From Trichoplax sp. H2 (taxonomy: Eukaryota; Placozoa; Uniplacotomia; Trichoplacea), in contig NOWV01000088.1 of NCBI GenBank assembly GCA_003344405.1, positions 248,001-312,000 of the forward strand: 64,000 nucleotides of DNA, read 5' to 3'. Below, in pieces: positions 38,587 through 52,276 of this stretch. Made by a program: the position numbers and the translations under genes. The notes under the pieces were generated by a model. It searched no databases, was not told where the DNA came from, and worked only from the letters and a program-made list of their open reading frames with translations. Each line of letters begins with the position of its first letter. Within the stretch, counting starts at the first letter, position 1.

Positions 38587-41500
38587 ATGCAAGAAAATGC
38601 AGAGCAAACTTTTATCAACGATATTTTAGCTCAGGCTGGGTAAGCCAAATTATAAGACGTGTGGCTTATAATTTTAACCAGATACGACCTACAGATCTCG
38701 TATTTGATAGTCATAACATTTTACACAATCGGTTTTAATCCCAATGATAAATTCATAATTTTTTACGCAGTAAATTCATAGTACAGTATTATAATTTCCT
38801 AATTAATTTTACAGCTTTCGATCGCGTAGCTTTGGAAATGTGACACTTAGGCAATCGAATTCCTATTATACCGCAAAGGTAATTACTTCGAAAGAAATAT
38901 TGAAACGAATAAAATAAGGTTAATAAGGTGATATTTGTACAGATCGCAAATTTCTCACATCAGTGAAGAATTACGTAGGGTTGTGTAGGAGAAAGAGTAG
39001 TCTTTATTATAGTTCATACTGACTTTTGATAAGTTAAACAGTGCAGCTTTATGGCCTAAATCAATAAATAGCCAATAAAAAAGAATAGCGTTGTTAGCTT
39101 GCAGAAAGTAACTATATTAGTACTGAAAAAGTTAATTTCATGCTTTAAAAAGTCAAGAAACAGCCATAGAATTGGATCTATTTTGTTTTTATTTTCTATG
39201 TCATTGAAAAAACAAGTACATTCGAGTGCCAGCTCACATCAGATCAGAACATATTTACAAGTTATTACACGAACACTGGCAAGTTTTACACCCAGCGCTT
39301 ATAATATCTATCTTGGGGCAATATAAAGATCAAGATCAATCCTATTGGGGAAATCGATTGTGCCAGACATTAAATCAAGCAATGCAAGATTTTACTGTTC
39401 TTGTAATTACTGATGGCATTAATCACAGCTTAGTGAATTCAGTAGGTAGGATGTTTGCAAAGCAACGACTTCAGTCTTCTTACTGCAAATCGTCGCTTTT
39501 GGGAATTCCAATCTGGCAACAATTAAAAAATGATAAAGTTCTTATTGGAAACAATGTAAGATATGCGAACAGATATAATCATTTTTTTTCTATTGGAGTT
39601 TAGCATAAAACGAATAGCATGGCCATAGATTGATTATTCTGAATATGGAATTACTAATAGTAATTTAATAAATATGCTCCTACATCAACGTTATAATTAT
39701 AATTAGGAAATAGGAATGACATCAGCTGTTTATGATATAGAAGCCGACGCAAATAGTGATGATCAAAGCAATTACCTCGAACCTTTTCATGATTACTTAG
39801 TTATGATAGATACAGCCAATGCTGATCAACAGGATGAGGTGAGAGGTAATTTTCTTGCATCGATGATCAAACAGTTATCGTTATCATGGGCACCAGGTAA
39901 GATTGTATCTATATAATTACTCGCTTATATATATATATTACCTCTACTTCTACATTCTTCGTACTCATATGAAGTTATCAAAGTGATTCTAGACTAATTT
40001 AAAGTGTTACAGTTCATTCATAATTTGTCATCTAAAACAAACGCCATAACTTCTGATACAGAACATTGGGTACAGAAAACCTCCTTAGAGTCCGTTCCAT
40101 ATCTCCATATTCTTATTGGTGGAGATTTAGGCGCTATTATTCAAACATGTCGGCTGTTGAATGATCATCAACCAGTGATTATAGTCGATTGTAGTGGTCC
40201 AGCAGCCCAGTTACTTTGCCATATTTTCAGCAAGCGAATGTTCTTTCAGTAAATCAATCCTTAATCTATGTAAATTAGAACTGCTAACATTTTTAATATC
40301 GAAATTTGAATAATAAGAAATAGTAATGGTCAGAATTTTAAAAGCAATTTCTTTGGCTAAAATATGATAAAGTATTAACGTATTGAATTTGCTTCCATTT
40401 ATAGGGAAGGAAATGCAATGATTACAGATGATGATATTCAGGGCCTTATTGCAAAAGAATTTCATCTTTCGGATACCAAAAATCCATTAATTCAAAATTG
40501 CACCCAAAATATACTCGGTATCCTGAGAAAATCTTCTCAAGTAAGACTTAACTTGATGCGGCTATAGTAATGATAAGAAGTTAAGCTGCCCTTCAGAAAA
40601 TAAACCATTTAGCTTTGTCGTAGGTATACATTATTAAACCAGCTGAGAATTTCGAGCAAAGGCTATATGAAATAATCTTTCAGGGTTAGTTTATGAAATT
40701 AAAAATAAAAATTATAGAAAAGGTATATCGTATTAAGATATTTATTTCGATTTAAAACTTTTATTATTAGCTTATGCGTATGACATGGTTGGGAAACTAA
40801 AGTTACAGATCTTATACAACAAACTTGATCAAGCTCAATTAGATAAAGCGCTGTATAAGTTGGTAAGTTAATTCATAAACCTTAAACCAAGAGAATATGT
40901 AGTTTTTTATCGCAATATTACTAAGATAGGATGTAAATGTATCAGTGTTTGTCACGAAACGAATTTTTGTGATGATTCTTGATTTATTCAAGTTGAATTT
41001 TATAAGAGTAATCTCTGCTTCATTTTGCATTCGAATTGATTTCTATACTAATCGCTGTTTTACACATTAAAAAGTATGTTTCCTGTCTAATATAACACGA
41101 TCCTAATGCTTGACATAATTTCATGATAACGATGTATCCTCGGAATATTTCTAATTCCTATCAGACGCCTATAATAAACTACTAGTGTTATTAAAGAGTA
41201 TTTTATGAATGTTTTCCGAGCGAATTGTACCTTAATTTTATACGGCTGTTTTTCCTCTAAGTGTTACACACGATTTGTGGCAGTACTATCATTGCTTTTT
41301 GCTTACTTCTCATTTTATTCATTGGCAATATGAATTCTATAGTGCTGTTCTATACATCCGGTAGATGATTTCATTAAGAAAACGGCTTTAAGTCGAGGTT
41401 GCAAATCATCGGTTTATGCCTTACTCCAGAATGGGCAGTTAACCTTATTTTCAGCCATGGATTCATTGCTTAAATCAAATACAGTTTCCGATCATGTCAT

Positions 41501-44500
41501 TGATACATTATCCAGTTTAATGGATACTATGGATGCTGATTTAATACAATATCTTACGCTGAGACGGCTAGAAACTATCTATCAGAAGGTTGTATTATAT
41601 TTTTTAAAATGTCTTATTTTCTTTTTTTAGATAAATAGTAAAATAATCGTTAGATAAATTTTACATGAAATTGCTAGTGGCATGGAAAACGTTACGTAAA
41701 TCGTTGCACTACAAGAAAATAAAATTGTTACGAAGTGTATTTTAATCAAGCAATTCTACCAGTTTTATAGTACTTTTTTAAACATCTGATAAGTTACTTT
41801 GCCTGTACTTCTATTTTTGTATAATTCTACACTAAGACAGTTGAATTTATACCAGTCTCTAAGTTAGAGAAGTTCATTAAAGTATGTACCATAGTCTTAA
41901 GGTTTTTCTAATAACGCTCTCTTATTTAATTTATCCCTTATGGCATGTCAATTCAAAAGTTTATAAAAAAATTCGTGATATACTGTTCTTTGATCTCTCT
42001 TGCATCGTGTCGTAAAGTAAATAACAAGCTAAAATTAACCTTAAAATTTCTTTTTACCATAGAATTTAAATAATTTGTTAACTTTTATTGGCTTGTATGC
42101 TCATGATCGAGCTATCCGTAGCAATGATAATCTTCATAAGCTTGATGATAGTCAGTTTCTGCATAAAGTTGGTCTTCGTATAGCAACGCTGCTAGGACAT
42201 GATTATCGTAATCCATATGGTTGCCACGTTGAAACTCAAGGCATTGATAATACATTGAATCTTCAGCTCCAGTGGCCTGTTCGAGATCTTTTTTTGTGGT
42301 CTATCCTTACTGGTCGTTATAATTTGTCAATCACTATTTGGAAAAGATTAGCCCATCCTATAGCAGCTGCTATCGTCGCAAGTCGATTACTTCAATCACT
42401 TGAAAATGACCTAACAGAAGAATATCCACAATATTGTCAGGATTATCCTCGAAAACTAAAAGCAATTCAAAAGATAACCAGGTTAGCTGTGTGCAACCTA
42501 AATTTTAAATTAAATTTATCTTTACAGTGTACAGCGCAAAAAAAAAACAAGTGCAGCTAGCATTTTGTCATGTATAAAGAATTATTAGTAGCTTTCACAA
42601 TTTCTTAGCTATTTTGCGATTTAAATTCATGACTAAGTTCTGTTTCTTCTTTAATAGAACCTACCAGAATTTAGCATTACAAGTTATGGACGAAATTTAT
42701 AGTAAACATCCAAAACATTCAGTATTAGATCTCCTACAAGAATTACCAGAATGGGGCCATGTATCGGTATTCAGTCTCATTTTTACATCTCAAACAGCAG
42801 ACGACCTAGTAGAACATGATTGCTACTATAATGCTCTAAAATGGCAGTGGAATGGGCAATTAATAAGTTACTTGAAGAGAAAAGAGGTATTTTTTAGAAA
42901 TATTCTGTTACTAACTTACTATTGTAACCCATTGCCTCTATAACGGTGCTCTTACGGCTTGTTACGGTAGCAAATCTATTTGCATGAAAGTAATGCTCTA
43001 TAAATCATATCTTGTATTATTTATTATACTACGAATATCAGTGAATCTTAGGGACTACAAAAGCATAGAAATCTCATATTTTTAGTAGTCTTTGCTACAT
43101 GGTATTATTTAATAATGCTTCATATCTATGCTCTTGCTGAGATATGAACCTGAGTATAAAGGTACTTAAAAAAGCTGTTCTAATTTTAATTGCTATAGCC
43201 TCAAAATCGCCTTAATGATAGCGACGAAAGTACTGACCGTCGTAAGTTATTTCCTCGGAGCCATTGGTTTTATAAATGTACAACACCTAAAATATTGTTT
43301 ACAACCAATTTTGTAAGTATCGTACTGTTAATTAGATTTATTTCTATTTACCTTAATATTGAAAATACTAGGCATTTCTGTTATACTCGTAGTAAAATTT
43401 CGGTTTGCTATACATTACCTCCTAGCTGGCCTATATCCTATTCATAATTTTATATGCCGCTTTCCTATTCAATTTCAATTCTACTATAAATTCAACTGAA
43501 ATTGTAACCGCTGTGTGGGTGCTGTCATTCTTCATGGATGAAATATCACAAGTAATCTAGCTAACCTAAGCTTACATTATTTTAGAGCTGCATTGAAAGT
43601 ATCTAATTTTAGAATGCAAAGACATTAACATTAATTTCCTCATAGACAACTTGGAAAGCTAGTATTATCATGCTTATTACTATAGTTTAGCTGCAACTTT
43701 ATTGATAACGAATAATTGACATCTAGCCACGCATATTTTATTTCACTTGCTAAGATAATTCGATCGCCTGTGAAAAAGTGGAGCGAAAAATTGATATATT
43801 GGATAAAAGATGTTTGGAATTTATTTGATATTAGCGCAATATTGGTATTTATTGTAGCATTTATATTCCGAAATTGGTTTATCGAAGTAGCGAGAATCCT
43901 GTACGGGCTAGATTTTATCATTTTCACTCTCAGGTTACTGCAAATATTCTGCATCTGGCCTTCACATGGACCTAAACTTCCAATGATTGGCAAAATGGTA
44001 AGATTAAGTTATCAGCTCATTCTCAGTTTTTGGGCTTTAAGATCTTTACAGAATAGAATATTGGGTAGATTTACTCTGCTGGAAATGGGCGATTGATTGT
44101 GTCTATATTTACTTAGCTATCAACTATAGCGAAGCAAACAGATATATTGAATTATTCTAGTAATCATACAATATGTTCTGCCATACTTTATTGAGTCCTT
44201 AATCCACATAAGAACAAGATAATTCGAAATTTTATTATTTTATTATTATGTTAATAATGTTTTATATTCATATAACAGTATTAATCGATTTATTGCAATG
44301 AAGTTAACTAACTTTAATGCAGTAAAATTTTGATATATTTAAGAGTAAGATGACTTAATGGAACAATTCCAGCTTAATTATAATTTATTATGAACTTCAA
44401 GCATTATTAGCAATTAATGTAATAATATCTTGCCGCATGTAAGAGCAGAGCGATTTGATTCATAATTAATTCTATGGGATCGAATTTGACTCGATTAAAG

Positions 44501-46298
44501 ATTGCTGCTTAATGAATTCTACTCTCAGCTAGGAGACTTGATGTCTTTTTTGGCCATTATGCTGGTTTTTGTAATTGGATTCGGTGTGTGCTATCATGCT
44601 TTACTCTTCCCAACCTGGACTTCACCAATAACAATCGTGAAAAACATACTAATTGTTCCATATTATCGATTATATGGAGAATTGTTTATTAATGATCAAG
44701 GAGGTATTACGGTATCATATCATTGCTGTATATATACAATTGTTGGAATTTTAAACCAGAAATTACAACACTATTTAATTTTAAATTTTCGTATTAATTT
44801 TTTTATTTAACTCCTGTGTCGCTTATAAATACTGTATTGTATTTATTTTTTTTAGTAATTGAGTGTCAAAAAAGGAATTTCACCTCTTATGCCTACTATA
44901 ATTGCGAAGCTGTACAAGTTGTCGTTAATGTTGTTGTTGTCATTTACTTGATTATAACCATTATTTTGCTGCTGAATTTGCTGATTGCTATTATGAGGTT
45001 AGTACTGATAACGGAGTTTAACCTGAATCAAATTATGATGTAGTATGATGTAGTATATAAACAGCGATGTAAATAATGAAATTAAGGATTTCTTTTTTGC
45101 AGCTTCTGCTAAATGATTTATTTATATAACGTTAAATTAACTACATAAATACTTATCAAAATTATAATATAACTCAATTTTTCCGTGTAATTTGTCATCT
45201 TTTAACTTAACATTGATACTGTATTTATCAGTAAGAGTTACGAACGATTGCAAGATGAGACGGAAAGAATTTGGAAATTTCAATTTAATGCCATAGTGAG
45301 AGAATTTTCCGGCAAATCAATCATACTACCGCCATTTAATTTATTGACTTTACCTGTACTTATCCGCTCTTTCTGGATGACAGTGAATAGAAACGGCAAA
45401 ACTGATTGTTTACAAAAGTACAGTAAGTAATCATTCAAATAAGAATTTGAATACGTCTTTCAAAACTTGCCGAGAATTTTATTATCTACTTTATAAGTCT
45501 TTTATTATCCTATGATAATACATAGGCGATATTGTATCAAAATGTAGCATTGACAGTCTTGCTGAATCTCCATCTAATACAGTTGTTGTTGTTTTTGTTA
45601 TAATCAGTATTTTTGAGATCAATATAAATCGATTTTAGTCTACAATTCTCCTTCAAGGCAATTGCAGTTCCTTATAGTTCAGTTTGATAGTTTAACTAAA
45701 TCAATGGCAGTTATTTTCTTTGCTCAGGCAATTGTTCATCGATGCCTTCAATATTGTAATTTATTTATCAATAATTTCTATACGAATTTACCATAAGACT
45801 CATTGGCGATGGCTTATTTTAACAAACGAATTAACAAAAGTGATTAATGTTATGATACATTGCCCTTAAATTGCACTTTATCGCAAATTAAAAATAATCC
45901 AAAATAGCAACAGTTTAACCACATCATAGGAAAGCTTTGCAGAAGTGGATCTTATCTCGATATGTATTTGAACTACTTTATGAAATTTTATACTAGTACT
46001 ATACCTTAAGTAATAGTCACGCTTTAATTCTAAAAAGAGGCTAATAGGGCAATCTTAATTTCACCTCCGCTGCTTTAATTCATAGAAATAAAACTTTATC
46101 AATAAGTTAAATAGGTTTAAAACAATACAGATCAATGAAAAGGAAATCGACTGTTTGTAATCGTTGACTATGAATTGGTGTTAACTACTAAAATTTCTCT
46201 TAGTATTGTTACAAAATGAGGAGAGACAATTTCTCATCCATCATTATTACTGTTGTACCGCTACGCTGGCATTAATATCGGGAATTAATCTAGAGTAG
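38587..46298 (+). CDS. TRPM: TRPM-family cation channel (short, no C-terminal enzyme domain)
   Basis: Plasma-membrane cation channel. Eighteen exons: 38587-38639, 38815-38878, 39217-39555, 39707-39896, 40005-40248, 40405-40540, 40624-40684, 40771-40862, 41343-41588, 42063-42481, 42658-42886, 43199-43312, 43426-43551, 43755-43997, 44529-44703, 44856-44997, 45232-45422 and 46204-46298. All phases match; total about 1052 residues. Residues 1-690 form the TRPM homology region: FRSRSFGNV, KYIRVPAH, PYLHILIGGDLG, VIIVDCSGPAAQLL, FLWSILTG. S1 starts near 730 (FLAYILFIILY), S2 follows TEIVTAVWVL, S3 is VWNLFDISAILVF, S4 LDFIIFTLRLLQIF and S5 FLAIMLVFVIGFGVCY. The pore helix and filter read PYYRLYGELF, S6 ends LLLNLLIAIM, and the TRP box is IWKFQFN, then LPPFNLL. 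There is no NUDT9-like or alpha-kinase domain. The last exon (LLQNEERQFL, about 31 residues) is the least certain. Which vertebrate TRPM subtype it is closest to cannot be told by eye. Confidence 0.92.
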
Positions 46299-46308
46299 AG
46301 TCACTAAA

Positions 46309-47138
46309 ATGTCTCATCTAGAACTTGTTCAAAAAAGCAGTCCAGTCCTATTAATGTCAATATCTCTATGGACTATTTTCATGCTTCTAGTGTACAATAA
46401 TTTTAACACGAATTTTGATGAAAAATCCATATTTGATATCCAATCTATGATTAGAGAATTAGCAGTTTTACGTGATAGAATGCTATCGATTAAGAATAAT
46501 TCGTATATGGTAGGACTTGCGATATTTTTGAATTCAATTCAGTTGAAATGTAGCACTTAACCAAATATGATGACCGCATAAAATACTACGATGGTAGTAA
46601 AATTCTAACGTAAATATGATTATCACCCGTTCATAGCCTGATCTATTATCTTTTAGTTTACTACCATAGCAATTAGTTACAAATGCAGTATAGATGTAAA
46701 TTTGTTAATATAATTATACATAATAACATCCCTATCATACTGCATTTTTATTTGCTAGTGTTAGTACCGGTAGTTGTTTTAATTCCAAATTATGACAATT
46801 CAAATTTTCATCGGTACGGCATACGGGTATTGACGATTGATGATAATTTTGATGTGAATTATTATTTCAATTGCTGTCTAACCCAATTTTTATGTATAGG
46901 GTTGTAATAATATTGCCATTAACAGTTTACAGGCTTAGGCAGTGGTACATGCATTATTTTCATTTGTGTAATTAATGCATCTAATTTAAATTTTCTTTCA
47001 GCAATTCCTGTCATCCTAATACAGAAATACGAAGATGATTATGAAACAATCATTCAGTCATTAGAAGCTCAATCACGCGATAGATTGATACTTGGCCATT
47101 CATTGCAAATTGATTTGACTTTAATAAAGGATATGTAG
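46309..47138 (+). CDS. Possible type II membrane protein, fragmentary
   Basis: Not recognised. An ATG at 46309, ten bases after the proposed TRPM stop, opens a 67-codon stretch. It has a short N-terminus, a hydrophobic segment (LWTIFMLLVY) and a helical, coiled-coil-like part (IQSMIRELAVLRDRML), before a possible donor ATG|GTAGGA. A second open segment lies around 46760-46905. A third, 47002-47138, follows a strong acceptor (TTTTCTTTCAG), reads IPVILIQKYEDDYETIIQSL and ends in TAG, with AATAAA at 47143. The topology of short tail, membrane anchor and stem resembles Golgi glycosyltransferases, but no catalytic domain is visible. I could not join the segments with consistent phases, so this may be a small gene, a decayed copy, or extra C-terminal TRPM sequence. 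Confidence 0.25.
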
Positions 47139-47142
47139 GCAA

Positions 47143-47148
47143 AATAAA
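47143..47148 (+). promoter_or_regulatory. Candidate poly(A) signal
   Basis: AATAAA begins five bases after the TAG of the open segment ending at 47138. It could serve that segment or the TRPM transcript. Confidence 0.35.
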
Positions 47149-50100
47149 GCCTTGGTAGAATAAAGATTTGGTATTGCGTGACCGTTATAAATTCGGACGG
47201 CAGACTTTCAAATAAGATGGTCACGAAAAGTGAATGTTAGTCACGATATTGTTGAAGGCAGAAAACGACATACAGTGAATGGTGTTCACATGAATTACAG
47301 TATTTCTATATTTAAAATAGAAAGATTAATCCTTTATAGATGCGCAGATCTAATTTTACTATTGAATTGCTATTGTCACTGTAGCCAACTGCGTGAAAAT
47401 AGCTAATAACTAAAATATTTGGATAATTGCTTAACAATAGCTATCGCAATAGTATATGCGCATATTTTGTGAATTTAGAATTATTATTGCGTAGCAGCTA
47501 TTTTGCTTTTAACTACAGGAAGATATTTTCTTTGTTGGTTATAAAGATATTTTTTAAATGTATCATTTTCTTCTAAGAACTTCAATTGGCGACAATTGCA
47601 AGCCTACAGATTCGAAGTTAGGGATGATTAGTATTGTTTTAGGTAGATGAAATTATTTCGTTATCCGATAATATTTAGGAATATGTTTACTTAAAATAGC
47701 CGAGATTGTTGAGTAAGGCTGCATTAATAGTTAAAGGTTATAAGAAAGAAGAAGAAAAATAGCATTTTAATTTTTGAGGTATGTGGTGGTTTTATGTAGT
47801 ATTAATGCTATTATTAATCGATTTTAATTTCATCATCATTTATACATTACATTTTAATTGATGAATTGTCCATGTAGATTGTATAACTTGTATCAATTTG
47901 GTCGAAATTAGATTGCTGTACTGTATGTGCCCCAATTTTATTCTAATCGCAGGTTAAAATTTTTCGGTATAGTCCATCTGAAAGAATAAAATTGTGTCGA
48001 CAATAATTAGATTATAAATCATTACCGAAATTAGTATTAATTGCTTTTTCACCTTTTTATTTCATTTGATATTTCATTAGGCGATATTGCGGATTATAAT
48101 TTTTAATTAATTTACTTATTCATCTTACGGGATATACCCATGGTGTTGACAATTTAGAATATAGTAGCTTTAGTATTGGGTGGAAACTAATTATTTTCTG
48201 TCATAAGTGCTGCAAAGGAAATAACATTAATGTCAGAGAGTGCTACTGTAGTTATAGAAATAAAAATGTTTGTGATACAACGATAGTTCAAGTTATGTAG
48301 AGTAGGATACTCTTTGCGATTATCCCAGTAATGTTAGGAAAGAGTAGGCAAGAGGGCTGTCTATGATACAAAGATGATGATTTCATAGTATGTTCTACGT
48401 ACGATGTACTTTAAAGTTACCAAAGTCTGTGGTTTACTCTTTTCATCAAAGTAAACTGGTGATTTTCCATCTCGTTACCAATACTAGCTCTTGTGTTTAA
48501 AATGCTATATTATAGTATAAGAAAATTTCTACATCAGAATAAACTCTGATGTACTTTACAGTTAAGATCATTGATGGTTTACTCCTCACAATCGAAACCA
48601 ATTACTAGCTTTCTTCTATTCTACGAGTTTTATTCGTTACCGTATCATGTTTAGAACACTGTGATAGTCAAACAAAGTCTTGCACTAGGGGCGCACTATT
48701 ATTGTATGTTTTTAATATCCATCCATTTCTGAAGCCAGTGACCCAGTCGAGTATACTACAACCATGCAATAACATGGATCCTTTTCTCTCTCAAACTATT
48801 ACCGGTCGGCCGTATTAGAAAGAGTGTTTTACTGAAAGGATGTGCTGTCATGTATCAAGAGATATTTGAAAGCTAATAACATGTGCACTTTACCTTCACA
48901 ACCGTAACAAGTTGGCCACTTTCCGACTGTTGAACAGCCCTGTTGGCAGTATTTAATTAAAGGAGTATTATTATCCTAGGCAAATATTGTACTATCATGT
49001 ACTAAGAAAATACTTTTAAGTACAGTACATCACACGTGTCCTTTACCCGCAAGCGAAACCGATTGGTAGCTATCCATCCGCTTAGCAGTTTTTGATGATC
49101 GTATTTGAAGTACTGTTTAGTAGTCAGTAATAAGATGAAAAAGTGTTATACGACGACTATAATGCACTATGGATAGGATATACTCCACTCGTATCGTTCA
49201 TTGAAGTAAAAAATATTGCTGGTCTATTTTCTGGCAATCATTCTAAAAATGGCAGTTTTTCATCTGTTGACCAACCCCTTTGATGGTTGATATTTGAAAC
49301 ACTGTGGCGCAATAGGATCAAGAAAATTTTGCACTATGTTGTCCTACGCTGAGTAATACAGCACAATGGTACTACGGATATCTACTTTTGTAGTGAATAA
49401 CATCGGTGGTGGTTTACCTTGTCGCTACCGATACAAATTGATCACTTCTTCTTGCTAAGCTGTCAACAGTTTCTGGTTACTCTATCTGAAATACATTACT
49501 ATCAGTATGATTGACTGTAAAAAGAATAAGATTGGTGCTTTATTCCTTGCAATCGATACCGATTGGCAACTTTCCGTCTAGTCAACAGTATTGATGGATA
49601 GCATTTGAAATGGTGTTGTATTAATAATTAGTTCAAGTTGCAAGCGGTACCAATTGGAGCTTTCATTCAGCCTTATTTACAGTACAGTATTTGAAAGAGT
49701 TGTTTAAGAATCGATTGCAGTAGCCTTGGGAGGAAGCGGAGACAGCAATAGAGTCACGCAGTATCCATTATGAACACAATGGGGATCAAAATATTTAGTA
49801 AAGCGACAATATTGGGTATTGATTTTACTTTACTTGTAGTCTAAAGTGGTAAGGCTTTCATGCGAATAACGATAGCGTGACAAGAATGGAGGACAAGGTG
49901 GAGCCAAGTTCTACTTGAATGAACATTAATTGTAGTTTTATCCTAATACATGTGTTGTTGAACTAGCTATCATTGTATCGTTAAGACTGAATTGTGACTG
50001 ATAATTTCATATGTTAGTAGTTGAATACGCATATCAATAGTAAGATTCAAATTTTAGTATAAAAATGCTAAATTGGACAATACTCGTGGTGTACCCACAA

Positions 50101-52140
50101 AGGATAACATTTTACCTGATCGCGAATGCGTGGGTAAAGTTCTGTAGAAGCTGTGTCATATCAAAAATGGATATCGATTGGGTCCAAAATATGGTCATAA
50201 AACAGTAAGAAATGGGATTGATGTGGATGAGTTTCGTGATTTAGTCATGGTCAACTTCGTAGCAATGGCTAATGCAAAAGACGTATGTTGTTTACGATAG
50301 TTAAGCCAAGGGAGAAATAATAGAATAATATGGATGTTTTCCGTATTTAATTCAGGCAAATTATGCCTCTTGTGTTTTCTTCAACATGGATTCAATAGCT
50401 TGCCTCTAGCGCTTCATTAATTTATTGATGATGTGCAGCGCTAATAAATCAAGAAAAAGAGAATATCCGGTGTTGGAACAATGCCATTATGTCTCTTTTT
50501 TTTTCATAGAAGTCTATCTGTGACCGCGTACCGATATTTCAGAGTCACGATAATTGAATATTTGTTACATGGATTTCTGCGATACTTTAGAGGAAGAAAA
50601 GCAGTGCAACGACAGTAATTGTCGTAGCAAATGGTGTTGAGAATGAGCCAATTTACAAACACCCCAAATCAACTTTCAACACTGTTGATTGCGACCGTCA
50701 CGTATGAGCATGGCAGTAGAACTTATTACGTTGCAGTATTGGCGTGATGAAACGTCTGCACAAAATAATCTACATTAACATTTCTTGTTTACTTTACAGA
50801 TCAACTTGACATGATGACACGCGAATTAGTTTTTTGGAATTGAATATTTGTTCATTGCCTACCGTAATTTTTACCAAGGACTATCATCCTATCAGTACGT
50901 CTCTGTTATGACAAAGACAGTCTAAATCTTGCCATTTACTGTATACTCATCATCCATGTTACGGTTGCATCACACGAGACTCAGCACGGACAAAAATAGT
51001 TGATAGGAAGAAAATTTGTAGCATGTTGTTCCGGTAGTTTATTGGAAATCGGCATGATTATTGACTGTTATGAAATAAGCAGTGAATCTCCATTTTGTTT
51101 ACTGTTTACTTTTTGTTTGTATCAGCATACGCTATCGTGATTTCGATTTCATCATAAAGGGAATCAACCAAGGTGATACTATTATTTATAGATCATAACG
51201 GTTTTAAAACGAAACCGAACCTTTCTCAGGTCTACTATGATCCATCTACAGTCAAATAATATCCCATTTGCTAAACAGTCAAGTTATGTCAATGCCTCGT
51301 TATCCGTGACTACGAGCAGCCTTTGCTGGCTGCAACCAACAACAAATACTGTGGCGATGATTGTAGCCCAAACTGTCTTCATTAGCAATAGAGTAGGGCT
51401 GGATTGGATGGGTATCTTTCACTCTTTGCTAAAGTGATTTGGAAGCGTCCAAGGATGAAATAGAGCCATTTGCGTGATAAAACAATGCATGGCGCAGTTA
51501 ATAAAACGATGACTGTCAATACTTAACATACAGGCAGATTGGATTTGTTTGTTTTGTAACGCATTTCACACAGTTGTGCGAAAAAGCCAAAGTTGGCGGC
51601 TTTTGTCACGTAGCATAGCGGCACAACGCTAGTCATTCAGCAAATGTTTCATCTGTATTATTTAATTTAATTTATTGACACTTGTTCTGACAATCTATTT
51701 CAAGCAAGGCATCCAATCGTGTTGACAAACTTAATATTGAAAATGATTTCTTCCGGGTTGGTCACGCATTCTTCTTGCTAAGCATGTCAAGATGTGGATT
51801 TGCAAGGACATCAAGATTCTTTGCTATAGCTACTTCTTGCTACAATGAGCAATAAGCTTCTTCATCACTGTATATTGTAATGGGTCCCATAGTAGTTTAT
51901 GGACAATTTTCTCTAGCCGACACACCATGCCGTGCGAATCAAGAGTAAACAAGATGATTGGTGTTGCATTGATATTGTAGTCAGTACAGTGTCGTATGTT
52001 ATCAATTGACTCATTTCATGGCATTTCTTTACTTTGCCCCTAACCTATATACAGTATGTATACAAATGCATTATCCATTGGATTGTCGTTGTACCCATCA
52101 TGATGTCAGCATAGGGGTTGTAAAACGACTTTCAATGATT
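47149..52140. other. Repeat-rich intergenic region, no gene recognised
   Basis: No protein family is recognisable. Composition becomes less AT-rich from about 48.3 kb. The part from 48300 to 49700 is a degenerate tandem array listed separately. Between 50000 and 52100 several short open stretches occur without motifs. A 16-base string ACCTTTCTCAGGTCTA near 51218 also occurs near 34084, which may mark a dispersed repeat. Confidence 0.45.
48300..49700. repeat. Degenerate tandem array, spacing about 130-190 bp
   Basis: A block resembling CAATCGAAACCGATTGGCAGC, then CTTTC, recurs near 48475, 48590, 48898, 49050, 49420, 49550 and 49640. It is usually followed by a TCAACAGT-like string and a TTGAAA(G/T)NNNTG string, and often preceded by GTGGTTTAC or TTTACC. 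Copies differ at many positions and spacing is irregular, so this is an old array with insertions. I see no coding signal conserved across copies. Confidence 0.55.
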
Positions 52141-52276
52141 CTCTATTTCAGTCAGTGGATAAAATGATATGCTCCAACTTGCACTTGTTGTGCAAGTTGG
52201 AGTGGCTTCTCTATTTCAGTCAGTGGATAAAATGATATGCTCCAACTTGCACAACAAGTGCAAGTTGGAGTGGCTT
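52141..52276. repeat. 68-bp direct duplication, each copy with a hairpin
   Basis: 52141-52208 and 52209-52276 are identical apart from the five loop bases. Each copy has CTCCAACTTGCAC and GTGCAAGTTGGAG as perfect 13-bp arms. The loop is TTGTT in copy one (52185-52189) and AACAA in copy two (52253-52257), which are exact reverse complements. Confidence 0.95.

Noticed and set aside
43716-43754. Extending the TRPM S2-S3 exon left to include HAYFISLAK
   Set aside because: The upstream acceptor gives the wrong phase. The acceptor at 43753-43754 after a pyrimidine tract restores phase 0 and family spacing.
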